From: Candidatus Iainarchaeum andersonii SCGC AAA011-E11 | Lineage (GTDB): Archaea; Iainarchaeota; Iainarchaeia; Iainarchaeales; Iainarchaeaceae | Reading direction: 5' to 3' | DNA: 21,134 bases | Assembly: GCA_000402355.1 (NCBI GenBank) | Contig: AQRS01000034.1 | Coordinates: 17,646 to 38,779 of the forward strand | In this document: piece by piece, positions 1 through 7,113 of the stretch | Position numbering within the stretch: position 1 is the first letter of the stretch | Layout: each line of letters opens with the position of its first letter | Made by a program: the position numbers and the translations under genes | The notes under the pieces: generated by a model | Databases searched by the model: none | Told to the model about the DNA's origin: nothing | What the model saw: the letters and a program-made list of their open reading frames with translations, nothing else

Positions 1-3000
1 GGCTATGTCAGAAACAACTTGGCCCCCAACTCCAGCTATTGCTTTAGAGTCTCTGCAAGAGACAATGCATTGAATTCGAGCCCTTACTCTGCACAAACCT
101 GCAAATACACGCTCGCAAGCATTCCCACAATTGCTTTGGTGAACTGCAACCTGAACTCCTGCAGCGCGTCTTTCGACATGAACCCGAACCCCGCGGGAAC
201 GGAATATTTCATCGAAGAAACAACGGCAAATCCCGGGGCTTCAGGCTCTGGCTGGAGCACCAATGCGCCCCCATTTGTTGATTCCGGATTGTCTTCAGGC
301 ACTCAATACTGTTACAGGATTAAGGCGCGCAATGCGGAGCTTGCCGAAACCGGCTATTCCGCAGCAGTCTGCAATTCAACCACCGCAAACAACCCCCCAA
401 GCCTTTCAAGCATCGGCCTTAGCGCAAGCTGCGTCAAGTCCGGAACCTCGCTAATTCTCAATGCTATCGGGGCTTCGGACAGCGAAAGTGATGTTCTAAG
501 CATTTATTGCTCCACAACACCGAACCCAAGCGCAAGCAACAAGGACTTTTGCCAGGCAACCGGCTTTGCAAGCCCTTACTCTGCTGTCGGATGTTCTGGA
601 AGCGCTGCGCTAGGCGATGGCTCAAAAACAATTTACTGCGCTTTATTTGACGGCCTCAATTACAGCGCCGCCACAACAGCGAGCTATTCTGCCGACAACA
701 CTCCGCCACAAGGCCTTGCGCTTTCAGCGAATGCCGCTTCGACAACAAGCATTAATGCATTGGCTTCCGGAGTTTCAGATTCCGGCTGTGCAGGCTTGAG
801 TTCAACGCCTTACTGGTTTGATGCCGATAATGGCGCCAGGAATTCCGGGTGGGTTTCAAGCACTTCCTGGACTGACAGTTCTTTAGGAATTAACTCGCAG
901 CATTCTTACAAGGCAAAAGCGCGCGATGCTTTAGGCAATGAAAGCGCCTTCACCCCGGTACAGTTGAAATTCACTCTCGCTGCGGCCCCCGCCATTTCAG
1001 GAATTTCCTGCGGCACCTCAAGCTGCACCGTGAACTTCAGCCTCAACGCAAACCCCGCGGGCACCAATTATTTCATCGATGAAAACACCGGAAATTCCGG
1101 CGGAACGGATTCCGGGTGGGTTACTGCGGCCTCGCCTTACGTTGACTCCGGCTTAGCCGAGGCAACCCAATACTGCTACAAAATCAAGGCAAGGAATGCA
1201 GAGAATGTTGAAACAGCTTTCTCTCCGCAGGTTTGCGCAACCACCGGAAGCACTCCGATAGCATGCAGCAGCGACGCGCAATGCAATGACTCAAATTCTT
1301 TCACGCAAGACTCTTGCATTAATCCCGGAACTCCGCAATCTTACTGTTCTTATCAGCCGATAGCCTGCATTTCAAGCACTGACTGCAATGATGCAAACGC
1401 CCACACTTTTGACTCTTGCATTAACCCGGGCACGATACAATCTTACTGCTCTTTTGAAAACATTGCATGCCTCAATGATTTGGAATGCGATGACGGCAAT
1501 TCTTCAACAACAGACTCTTGCGTTAATGCAGGGACTGCTTCAGCATTCTGCCAGAACACTTACCAGGCATCCTGCGGGAATGGAATAATTGATTCCGGAG
1601 AGCAGTGCGATGGCTTGAACCTGAATTCTCAAACCTGCCAATCTTTAGGCTTTAGCACCGGCAGTTTAGCTTGCAATGCAAACTGCACTTTCAGCACTTC
1701 ACAATGCGTTACAGCGCCACAGTTAAGATTGTTCTTGCCTTTAGAGCAAAACGCGCTTGATTCTTCAACATTTAACAATAACGGCAGCTTGCTTGGAAAC
1801 GCAAGAATTTCTGATGATCCGACCAGGGGAAAAGTTCTAAGGCTTGACGCCAGCGCCGGAACTTATGTCAGGATTCCGGACAACAACAGTTTGGATTTTG
1901 GAAACAATAATTTTAGTGTAATGGCTTGGGCAAAAACAGGCAACAAACTACAGCAGTTCTTGCTTGCAAAAACATACTTTGACGCTGCTCCGGGCTATGG
2001 GTTTTACAGGGAGCAGGTTTACTTGAGCAATGGGCAATGGTGGAATCAAGGAGACCTTGACGAGAACAAGCCACACTTTGCGGCCGCCGCAAGCCCCCTT
2101 GATTCAACAGATTGGAGAGACGGAAAATGGCATCATGTTGCCGCTGTTTTCAACAGAGAGCAGACAAGAATTGACGTTTATATTGACGGCTCTTTGAAAA
2201 CGGCCTGGCGCTATTGGAATCCGGCAAAAGAATCAAGCACAAGCAATGACCTGGACCTGCTGATTGGAGCAGGCTATGCGCCTTACATCAGAGAGCCTTC
2301 ACAGCACGGCACTGTTTCAGGATACTACTATAACGGTTCGGTAGACAACGTTAGAATTTATGACAAGGCCTTAACGCAAGCCCAAATTCAAGAAATTTAC
2401 AATGCAGAATTCCTGCCCGAAGCCCCGGCATTCTGCGGCAACGGAATTGTTGATGCTAATGAACAGTGCGATTTGCAAGACTTGGCTGGCCAATCCTGCA
2501 ATTCTTTTGGCTTTGACTTGGGCGGAACTCTTTCCTGCAATAGTTCCTGCAAGTTTGATTTTGCAGGATGCTCTGAAACAGCCAACCTTTTGCCTAATGG
2601 CGGCTTTGAACTCTGGAATTCAGGGCCTTTCTCGCCTCCGACTGATTGGGGTAATGGCCATTGTGTTTATGGCCCGCAAGACTTGAACTCAGGCCAGTCT
2701 GCAGACTCAATTATCGGGAATTATTCCGTGAAAGTTGATTCTTCAGCGTCTTATTGCGGAATTTTCTCGAAAACAGCGGATGTGCTGCCCGGCGACACCC
2801 TGACTTTGACTTTCTTTGGAAAGACAGCAACTCCGGGCAAGCCATACTTTGCGAGGATTGTAACCACTGACTGGAATTACCAAAGCTTCATTGAAGGCGA
2901 TAATACTGACTGGGCTTTTCAGACAGTCAACTTTGTAGTGCCTTCGAACGCGCACAAGGTTTTGGTTGGAATGGGCGTCGGCTACAATCCACAGTACGCC

Positions 3001-3660
3001 AAAGCAAGCTTGTTTTTTGACAAGGCAAGCCTGAGAATAACCAACAGGCCTGTTCCGTTCTGCGGCAATGAAATAATAGAGGACGGGGAAGAATGCGACA
3101 CTTCAAGCCTGAACAATAAGACCTGCAGTTCTTTGGGCTATGCTGACGGAAGCCTTTCATGCACTAACTCCTGCACTTTTGATGTTTCACAATGCAATTC
3201 AGCGCCAAACTTGGTGCTGAACGGGAGCTTTGAAGACTGGAATGCCGGAATGCCTTTGAATTGGGGAAAAGGATACTGTGTCTATGGCGCGCAAGACCTG
3301 AATGTAAGCAAGTCCACTGACTCTTTGGACGGCAATTATTCAGCGATAGTGAATTCAACAGCAAGCTATTGCGGAATCTACTCCAACAGCATTGACGTTT
3401 CCTCTGGAGAGACTGTCAATTTGACTTTCCTTGGAAAAATCGGGACTTTCGGGAACACTTACTATGCAAGCATTGCAAGCGATGACTATAACCACCAGAG
3501 CTTCATTGAAGGCTTTGAGAACGAGTGGGCGAAAAAGACTGTTTCTTTTGTTGTTCCGCAAGGCGTAAGCAAAGTGCATGTCAGCCTGGGAATAGGCTAC
3601 AATGACGCGCACAAGCTTGTGACAACGCAATTTGACAATGTAAGAGTGAAAAAGTCTTGA
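1..3660 (+). CDS. Large modular secreted surface protein, 5'-truncated by window edge (FN3-like, Cys-rich, LamG-like, CBM-like modules)
   Basis: The frame is open from base 1, so the true start lies upstream; the TTG at 19 is not a credible start. Residues below are counted from position 19. Seen in order: end of one FN3-like module (to ~33), FN3-like (~34-123), a Cys-containing Ig-like segment (~124-230), two more FN3-like modules (~231-412), three Cys-rich repeats with a CNDxN..T.DSC core (~413-515), a CGNGIID.GEQCD repeat, a LamG/concanavalin-like domain (~567-790, with a WHHVAAVF core), a second CGNG repeat, a CBM4/9-like jelly-roll module, a third CGNG repeat and a second copy of the CBM-like module to the end. 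Many Cys, Ser and Asn and the lack of hydrophobic segments fit an extracellular adhesin or sugar-binding protein. No C-terminal anchor is seen; any signal peptide would be upstream. The exact ligand cannot be told. Confidence 0.85.
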   Translation, partial: GYVRNNLAPNSSYCFRVSARDNALNSSPYSAQTCKYTLASIPTIALVNCNLNSCSASFDMNPNPAGTEYFIEETTANPGASGSGWSTNAPPFVDSGLSSGTQYCYRIKARNAELAETGYSAAVCNSTTANNPPSLSSIGLSASCVKSGTSLILNAIGASDSESDVLSIYCSTTPNPSASNKDFCQATGFASPYSAVGCSGSAALGDGSKTIYCALFDGLNYSAATTASYSADNTPPQGLALSANAASTTSINALASGVSDSGCAGLSSTPYWFDADNGARNSGWVSSTSWTDSSLGINSQHSYKAKARDALGNESAFTPVQLKFTLAAAPAISGISCGTSSCTVNFSLNANPAGTNYFIDENTGNSGGTDSGWVTAASPYVDSGLAEATQYCYKIKARNAENVETAFSPQVCATTGSTPIACSSDAQCNDSNSFTQDSCINPGTPQSYCSYQPIACISSTDCNDANAHTFDSCINPGTIQSYCSFENIACLNDLECDDGNSSTTDSCVNAGTASAFCQNTYQASCGNGIIDSGEQCDGLNLNSQTCQSLGFSTGSLACNANCTFSTSQCVTAPQLRLFLPLEQNALDSSTFNNNGSLLGNARISDDPTRGKVLRLDASAGTYVRIPDNNSLDFGNNNFSVMAWAKTGNKLQQFLLAKTYFDAAPGYGFYREQVYLSNGQWWNQGDLDENKPHFAAAASPLDSTDWRDGKWHHVAAVFNREQTRIDVYIDGSLKTAWRYWNPAKESSTSNDLDLLIGAGYAPYIREPSQHGTVSGYYYNGSVDNVRIYDKALTQAQIQEIYNAEFLPEAPAFCGNGIVDANEQCDLQDLAGQSCNSFGFDLGGTLSCNSSCKFDFAGCSETANLLPNGGFELWNSGPFSPPTDWGNGHCVYGPQDLNSGQSADSIIGNYSVKVDSSASYCGIFSKTADVLPGDTLTLTFFGKTATPGKPYFARIVTTDWNYQSFIEGDNTDWAFQTVNFVVPSNAHKVLVGMGVGYNPQYAKASLFFDKASLRITNRPVPFCGNEIIEDGEECDTSSLNNKTCSSLGYADGSLSCTNSCTFDVSQCNSAPNLVLNGSFEDWNAGMPLNWGKGYCVYGAQDLNVSKSTDSLDGNYSAIVNSTASYCGIYSNSIDVSSGETVNLTFLGKIGTFGNTYYASIASDDYNHQSFIEGFENEWAKKTVSFVVPQGVSKVHVSLGIGYNDAHKLVTTQFDNVRVKKS

Positions 3661-3662
3661 GG

Positions 3663-3681
3663 GTTCTCGCTACGCGAGAAC
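3663..3681 (+). terminator. Perfect 8-bp hairpin after the surface-protein gene
   Basis: GTTCTCGC-TAC-GCGAGAAC is a perfect inverted repeat beginning 3 nt after the stop codon of the surface-protein gene. It may terminate or stabilise that transcript. No T-run follows, so a classical intrinsic terminator is not shown. It lies exactly at the breakpoint of the neighbouring antitoxin relic and resembles other TAC-loop hairpins in the window. Confidence 0.45.
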
Positions 3682-3758
3682 TAAACGTTCTGCCACGCCT
3701 CGTCACTCTTGTTATCCCAAAGCTCGGCCATTTTTTCCTGCTGAATCCTGTGCAAAAA
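3681..3758 (-). pseudogene. Relic of an RHH antitoxin C-terminus (mazE-like), duplicate of the gene at 5255-5476
   Basis: Read on the minus strand, this piece encodes FLHRIQQEKMAELWDNKSDE followed by AWQNV and a stop. That is almost identical to the C-terminus of the intact antitoxin at 5255-5476 (FLHKIQQEKMAELWDNKDDA, then GWENV, stop). Nucleotide identity with 5257-5340 is also obvious by eye. The upstream part is lost: the frame soon meets a stop near 3785. The ATG that starts mazF inside the antitoxin's end has become ACG here, and no mazF sequence follows. I read it as the remnant of a second antitoxin/MazF module destroyed by rearrangement. Confidence 0.7.
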
Positions 3759-3785
3759 TACCAAGCCAAACAGGCTTCATAACAA

Positions 3786-3793
3786 TTATATAA
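3786..3793 (+). promoter_or_regulatory. TATA-like box of the DUF2683/RelE module
   Basis: TTATATAA lies 24-27 nt upstream of the ATG at 3813. The spacing fits archaeal TATA-to-start distances and suggests a leaderless mRNA beginning at that ATG. Confidence 0.5.
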
Positions 3794-3812
3794 CCAAATG
3801 CACACTAAATAC

Positions 3813-4097
3813 ATGTCAAATGCACACGGAGTGATTTTTACGGTAAGTGCAAGGCTCGAACTCAAGCCATATTCAAACAGGGTTATTTCTGTAGTAAAGG
3901 CGAAATACGACCTGAAGGACAAAAGCGAGGCCCTGAACAAATTCATAGAATTATACGGAAGGGAAGAGGTAGAGCCGGAAGTAAAGGAGAGTTACGTAAA
4001 AAAGATTCTAACGCTTGAAAGAAACTACTTCAAAAGGCATAAAGGCGGCTTTGGCAAAGGGAGTATTGAAGAATTGCGGAAGGAAATAGAAGGCTAG
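3813..4097 (+). CDS. DUF2683-family antitoxin-like protein
   Basis: A protein of about 94 aa. The core NRVISVVKAKYDLKDKSEAL followed by NKFIELYG matches the archaeal DUF2683 pattern (family recognised from memory). It is placed directly before a RelE-like toxin, with 3 nt between them, so it is inferred to be the antitoxin that neutralises that toxin and probably represses the operon. An ATG at 3798 would add five residues, but the TATA-like box at 3786-3793 makes the ATG at 3813 the natural leaderless start. The C-terminal half is rich in charged residues (KESYVKKILTLERNYFKRHK), as is usual for the toxin-wrapping tail of antitoxins. No catalytic motif is visible. Confidence 0.75.
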   Translation: MSNAHGVIFTVSARLELKPYSNRVISVVKAKYDLKDKSEALNKFIELYGREEVEPEVKESYVKKILTLERNYFKRHKGGFGKGSIEELRKEIEG

Positions 4098-4100
4098 CCA

Positions 4101-4382
4101 ATGCCATTTGCATATGATTTTGAGCCAAGCCTGAAGAAGAAACTCGCCAGGCTTTTCAAAAAAGACAGGCAACGCTACGAAATCCTCATGAAAAAAATCG
4201 GACAGATCACCGCCCTTGAAGAAACCGAACTGGAGCATTTCAAAAACCTGAGGCACGACCTCAAAAATGAAAAACGGGTTCACGTCGACAAGAGCTTCGT
4301 GCTCACATTCAGGGTTGACAAAAACAGGAAATTCATACTCTTCCTCGATTTTGACCACCATGACAACATATACGAGAAATAA
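4101..4382 (+). CDS. RelE/ParE-superfamily toxin
   Basis: A protein of 93 aa, the usual size of RelE-type toxins. It has the family pattern: an N-terminal helix pair rich in Lys (KKKLARLFKKDRQRYEILMK), then LRHDLKNEKRVHVDKSFVLT and a C-terminal FLDFDHHDNIYEK. RelE toxins cleave mRNA on the ribosome; here that is inferred from family resemblance. The basic and histidine residues near the C-terminus (RVHV, DFDHHD) fit the catalytic area of this archaeal subgroup. It starts 3 nt after the DUF2683 antitoxin and is surely co-transcribed with it. It ends 14 nt from a convergent PIN gene. Intact, with no frameshift. Confidence 0.8.
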   Translation: MPFAYDFEPSLKKKLARLFKKDRQRYEILMKKIGQITALEETELEHFKNLRHDLKNEKRVHVDKSFVLTFRVDKNRKFILFLDFDHHDNIYEK

Positions 4383-4396
4383 AACGGACATGCAAT

Positions 4397-4756
4397 TCAT
4401 TTCACGTATTCAACGTTCTGCATTTTCTCGAACTGCATATCGTCGGTCAAAAATACGAGCTTTCTGCTTTTTGCAATCTCGTAGCCAAGGGCATCGGCAT
4501 ACGAAAGTTTCTTCGCCCTGTTTTTTAGCCTGAACTTCGAGGCTTCGGCAATATCAAGGTCGCTTATTTCGATTTTATTGGCATTGAGGCCAGCCAGTTC
4601 TTCCGTGGCTTTTTTCTCCCCAAACTCCAACAAAACCGAGTAGAAGAATTCATACAAGTTGAAAATACTTGTATAAATCGGCTCGCCCGCATATTTTTTA
4701 TAGCCGGGATTCCCCTTCACCAACTCTATCATCGCATAAGTGTCGAAGAAATATAT
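4397..4756 (-). CDS. PIN-domain (VapC-like) toxin, 5' end broken by an apparent 1-nt frameshift
   Basis: A PIN-domain ribonuclease-like toxin. The open frame from the stop at 4757-4759 reads IYFFDTYAMIELVKGNP, with the first catalytic Asp in FFDTYA, then an E in SIFNLYEFFYS, D in SYADALGYEIA and the terminal LTDDMQFE acid cluster, so all four acidic positions are present. There is no ATG, GTG or TTG upstream of the first Asp in this frame; starting at the ATG at 4732 would delete the catalytic Asp. One base added to or removed from the TTT run near 4751 (plus-strand AAA) joins the frame to a GTG at 4767 or an ATG at 4764 that overlaps the antitoxin stop. The gene is thus either newly inactivated, started at a rare ATA codon, or affected by a sequence error. 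Confidence 0.7.
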   Translation of the reverse strand: MYFFDTYAMIELVKGNPGYKKYAGEPIYTSIFNLYEFFYSVLLEFGEKKATEELAGLNANKIEISDLDIAEASKFRLKNRAKKLSYADALGYEIAKSRKLVFLTDDMQFEKMQNVEYVK

Positions 4757-4894
4757 TCACCATTCACTTTCCTTGCGAAGCCTATTTTTGAGTTTCTGGG
4801 AATCTATTTTCCAGCCTTTAAGCGAACCGAACGAATCAGGGGAAGGAATTTTTGAGCTATGCTTGGCTATTTTTCTTTTCATTCTGAAACCCAT
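4757..4894 (-). CDS. Small antitoxin-like protein (45 aa) paired with the PIN toxin
   Basis: A short basic protein beginning MGFRMKRKIAKHSSKIPSPD, continuing SFGSLKGWKIDSQKLKNRLR and ending KESEW. It lies immediately upstream of the PIN gene and its stop overlaps the reconstructed PIN start, the normal layout of a vapBC operon. The SFGSLKGWKID motif followed by a charged helix looks like the toxin-binding tail of archaeal mini-antitoxins (inferred). There is no DNA-binding domain. A TATA-like GTTTAAAG on the minus strand (4916-4923) lies about 26 nt upstream of the ATG at 4894, which favours this start over the internal ATG at 4882 and suggests a leaderless mRNA. Confidence 0.65.
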   Translation of the reverse strand: MGFRMKRKIAKHSSKIPSPDSFGSLKGWKIDSQKLKNRLRKESEW

Positions 4895-4915
4895 TTACTA
4901 ACAGCGTCAAAACTT

Positions 4916-4923
4916 CTTTAAAC
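4916..4923 (-). promoter_or_regulatory. TATA-like box for the mini-antitoxin/PIN operon
   Basis: GTTTAAAG on the minus strand, centred about 26 nt before the ATG at 4894. It predicts a leaderless transcript. Confidence 0.45.
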
Positions 4924-4947
4924 TTGAAACCCGGCAAAAAAAGCCAA

Positions 4948-5262
4948 TTACCCTTTGAGGCCAGCCAGTTTTAAGGCCAACTCTTCATATAAGAGCCCCT
5001 TCTTTTGAGCACTCAGCGAAAACAATTTTTTATGAACCGCCTTTTCCGTGATTGTGAAAATGTAATTCGTCTTTATCACGCTGTCCTTTGCCGCCCCTTC
5101 TTTCCTTGACAAAGGAACCCCTTTCATCCCGGCGTTGCTTGTGACACCCGCAACCACTATGTTCGTAAGCTCCTCGAACAGCACAACAGCGGGCCGTTTC
5201 TTAACCTCGAAAGAATCAGCGAACTGCACCTGCGCCAAGACAACGTCCCCCGCTTTAAACAT
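4948..5262 (-). CDS. mazF: MazF/PemK-family endoribonuclease toxin
   Basis: A protein of 104 aa starting MFKAGDVVLAQVQFADSFEV and continuing KKRPAVVLF, the classical MazF/PemK opening (GD(V/I)V.....F.....KKRPAVV). MazF toxins cut single-stranded mRNA at short sequences; the specificity cannot be read here. The mid region VAGVTSN matches the usual I.A.iTS strand, and DSVIKTNYIFTITEKAV matches the conserved dsvikt-i-ti block. The start at 5262 overlaps the last 8 nt of the upstream RHH antitoxin (ends 5255), so translation is probably coupled. A longer open frame to 5340 reads the antitoxin out of frame and is rejected. A degraded second copy of the antitoxin end lies at 3681-3758. Confidence 0.85.
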   Translation of the reverse strand: MFKAGDVVLAQVQFADSFEVKKRPAVVLFEELTNIVVAGVTSNAGMKGVPLSRKEGAAKDSVIKTNYIFTITEKAVHKKLFSLSAQKKGLLYEELALKLAGLKG

Positions 5263-5476
5263 TCTCCCACCCCGCGTCATCCTTATTGTCCCAAAGCTCG
5301 GCCATTTTTTCCTGCTGTATTTTGTGCAAAAACTCATCATACTGGCTTTTGTGGGACCTATAAACTTTCAGCATCTCCCTTAGAAACTCGGAATAAGTCT
5401 GCATCTTGTACCGCTTCTCCTTCTTCAGTTCCTCAAGCAAATCCTTCTCAACCTGGATAGTGGTATTCTCAGACAT
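5255..5476 (-). CDS. Ribbon-helix-helix antitoxin (MazE/VapB-like)
   Basis: A 73-aa protein, MSENTTIQVEKDLLEELKKE and onward. The N-terminal TTIQVEKDLLEELKKEKR strand-helix and the second helix (YSEFLREMLKVYRS) match RHH/CopG-type DNA-binding antitoxins; the C-terminal tail (KIQQEKMAELWDN, then GWENV) is the expected MazF-binding segment. It should repress its own promoter and neutralise MazF. The ATG at 5476 is chosen because a TATA-like TTAAATATA on the minus strand (5498-5506) lies about 26 nt upstream; a GTG at 5485 would be too close to that box. It overlaps mazF by 8 nt. Confidence 0.8.
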   Translation of the reverse strand: MSENTTIQVEKDLLEELKKEKRYKMQTYSEFLREMLKVYRSHKSQYDEFLHKIQQEKMAELWDNKDDAGWENV

Positions 5477-5495
5477 ATAAAGCACTATAGCGCAT

Positions 5496-5506
5496 TATAT
5501 ATTTAA
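5496..5506 (-). promoter_or_regulatory. TATA-like box of the RHH/mazF operon
   Basis: The minus strand reads TTAAATATATA, centred about 26 nt before the ATG at 5476. It predicts a leaderless mRNA. Confidence 0.5.
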
Positions 5507-5554
5507 GAGTTTGGATGGTTGGTTGCCGGTGCAGAATCAACCAAAAAGCACGCC

Positions 5555-5601
5555 TTACAAAAATGTAACAACAAACCGCATTTTCGTTACAAAAATGTAA
5601 C
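5555..5601. repeat. Two copies of a 15-nt palindromic repeat (TTACAAAAATGTAAC)
   Basis: Identical copies at 5555-5569 and 5587-5601, spaced 32 nt start to start. Each is a dyad (GTTAC-N6-GTAAC; the first copy has C instead of the leading G). They lie in the 170-bp gap between the RHH/mazF promoter and the 3' end of the abiEii-like gene. About three helical turns separate them, which fits a two-site operator; a role is inferred only. Confidence 0.5.
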
Positions 5602-5655
5602 GATTTTTAAATTGCATTTTTTTTCGCGCATGAACGGGCTTTTCGCCGGAAGTTT

Positions 5656-6405
5656 TTATTTTGAAACCCACTTGCCGATGGATTTTTCCGCCTCATTAAA
5701 CCGGGGAAGTTCCACGAACACTAATCCCTTGAGCTCCTTTTCAAACAAAGCGCGCTTTGCCGAGACTTTACCCATGAAGGCCTTTTCCGAAAATTTTTCT
5801 TTGTAGAACGCGAGTTTTTTTTCAGCCAGCGGCCTGTCAAAAACAACCCCCTTTTTTTGCACGAGATAATGCAGGTCAAAAACATCCCTCGCCTTGTCAC
5901 GCGCCATTATTGCGCGCACTTTTTCCGCAGCCACCTCATTCAAATCCATGCAAGGAATCCCCTTTGTCGGGAGATTATAGGCCGGAAAATCAAGCTTCAG
6001 CGGCAAAGGGTTTTTTGAAACCCCCTCGCGCCTGCTTATTTCCACATAAACCCTGCACTCGTCAATCTGCGCCGTATTCAACGGGCCTTTTGCACTCACC
6101 CTGAAAGAGAGCGATGTTTCATCGTCATTAAGCGCCTTTACCTCATTCGGTATTCCGAACAATTCCAAAGATTTCGAAACCTTCTCCGGAATGCCTTCCC
6201 CAAGCTTTTCCTTTGCGGAAAAATCCAGGTCTTCGGAGAACCTCGGCAAACCGTGGAAAAACCACAGGTAAGTTCCGCCCTTGAACACAACAGCATGGTC
6301 CGCAAGAATCTCAAGAATCACGGCCTGGACATAATGCTTCTCCTGCTGCCACGGCCTCAACGCATTCAGCTTCGCGAGCTCCAAAAGCCCCCTTTTTTCA
6401 ATCAT
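5656..6405 (-). CDS. abiEii: AbiEii/AbiGii-family nucleotidyltransferase toxin
   Basis: A protein of 249 aa. From the ATG at 6405 the nucleotidyltransferase signature is at residues ~41-62: VFKGGTYLWFFHGLPRFSED then LDF, that is KGGT, an Arg, and the SEDLDF metal-binding acids. AbiEii toxins are NTP-dependent nucleotidyltransferases of the DNA polymerase beta fold that block growth; the type IV toxin-antitoxin role is known for the family and inferred here. The length is at the short end for the family but the C-terminal domain (DLNEVAAEKVRAIMARDKARDVFDLHYL) is present. The start overlaps the AbiEi-like gene by 8 nt (6398-6405), indicating translational coupling. The TTG at 6411 is a weaker alternative. 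Confidence 0.85.
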   Translation of the reverse strand: MIEKRGLLELAKLNALRPWQQEKHYVQAVILEILADHAVVFKGGTYLWFFHGLPRFSEDLDFSAKEKLGEGIPEKVSKSLELFGIPNEVKALNDDETSLSFRVSAKGPLNTAQIDECRVYVEISRREGVSKNPLPLKLDFPAYNLPTKGIPCMDLNEVAAEKVRAIMARDKARDVFDLHYLVQKKGVVFDRPLAEKKLAFYKEKFSEKAFMGKVSAKRALFEKELKGLVFVELPRFNEAEKSIGKWVSK

Positions 6406-6976
6406 TTGCAACCAGCCTCCAAAGCTTTTTACTTCCCCTTCCGGAAAATTTTTTCGCCACAGACCTAAGCTTCTCCGCGCCTATTTTTCCGCGCAATTCG
6501 CGCAAATCATTTTCAGAAAAAACGTTCAGGTAAAGCGCGTCAAGCACCGCCTTTTCCGGTTCCGCAACCATCACGTAGCTCCTGCCCTTCAAATGCTTCC
6601 TGAAGCCGAAAAACAACTGCGAAGGAATTTTATGGTAAACCAAGCCGAGGCCTTTAAGCCTCAAAGAGTTTTTTGTGGTGACGCACTCCACATTTTTAGG
6701 CACCTGCTGAACAATGCCATGGAACAAGAGAGCCGAGCCCAGCGAAACATAAGAAGGCTCGACAAGCTGCGTCGCAACAATGAAATCGTCCCTTTCAAAG
6801 CATAATTTGCCCTTCAAAAGTTTCCACGCAAGCCCCTTCTTTGCAAGGCGCGAAGCATAAACAGTGGCAATGCGCTTGGGCTTTCCAATGAGGTTCGCCA
6901 GCTCTTGCACCGAAAACACGCCCCTCCCCGATTCAAGAGCCCTGTCACGAATCCCGTACAAAGACAATTCCTTCAC
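6398..6976 (-). CDS. abiEi: AbiEi-type antitoxin with N-terminal winged helix
   Basis: A protein of about 192 aa. The N-terminal part (SVQELANLIGKPKRIATVYA then SRLAKKGL) is a winged helix, followed by an AbiEi-like segment (YVSLGSALLFHGIVQQVPKN, VVTEPEKA-like VMVAEPEKAVLDALYL). AbiEi proteins repress their operon by binding inverted repeats and counteract AbiEii. Family and position just before the abiEii-like gene agree. The start is uncertain: GTG at 6976 (VKELSLYGI) is preferred because a TATA-like box on the minus strand (7002-7009) lies about 29 nt upstream; TTG at 6997 or 7024 would lie inside or beyond the promoter. A perfect 16-bp palindrome at 6991-7006 overlaps this box. Confidence 0.8.
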   Translation of the reverse strand: MKELSLYGIRDRALESGRGVFSVQELANLIGKPKRIATVYASRLAKKGLAWKLLKGKLCFERDDFIVATQLVEPSYVSLGSALLFHGIVQQVPKNVECVTTKNSLRLKGLGLVYHKIPSQLFFGFRKHLKGRSYVMVAEPEKAVLDALYLNVFSENDLRELRGKIGAEKLRSVAKKFSGRGSKKLWRLVAND

Positions 6977-6990
6977 AACATCACTCCAGC

Positions 6991-7009
6991 ATAACAATAT
7001 TGTTATATT
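6991..7009 (-). promoter_or_regulatory. TATA-like box overlapped by a 16-bp palindromic operator (abiE)
   Basis: ATAACAATATTGTTAT (6991-7006) is a perfect palindrome. The minus-strand TATA-like AATATAAC is at 7002-7009. The overlap suits autoregulation by the AbiEi-like protein, as known for other AbiE systems. Confidence 0.5.
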
Positions 7010-7057
7010 GGAATGATGAAACAATATTTAAGGTTATTCCCGGGGCGGCAATATACC

Positions 7058-7089
7058 GCAGAATCAACCAAAAAGTTGATTTTTAAACA
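7058..7089 (+). promoter_or_regulatory. Shared dyad AATCAAC-N6-GTTGATT followed by a TATA-like box for the winged-helix operon
   Basis: GCAG then AATCAAC-CAAAAA-GTTGATT lies at 7058-7081, directly followed by TTTTAAAC (7081-7088), which is 26-33 nt before the ATG at 7114. The dyad recurs at 17188-17207 and its left half at 5531-5548. It is probably a transcription-factor site for the promoter of the six-gene array, or a divergent element shared with the abiE promoter. Confidence 0.45.
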
Positions 7090-7113
7090 CTTCGATTCAC
7101 GTTATGTAGTTAT

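Noticed and set aside
1240..1600. Repeats in the large surface gene as a possible CRISPR or DNA repeat array
   Set aside because: The repeats are in-frame Cys-rich protein modules with diverged codons, with no spacer structure.
5263..5340. N-terminal extension of MazF
   Set aside because: It reads the antitoxin gene out of frame; MFKAGDVV is the standard MazF start.
5630..5806. Short plus-strand ORF behind a TATA-like box, antisense to the abiEii-like gene
   Set aside because: No family resemblance and fully inside the toxin gene's reverse strand; kept only as a possible antisense RNA.
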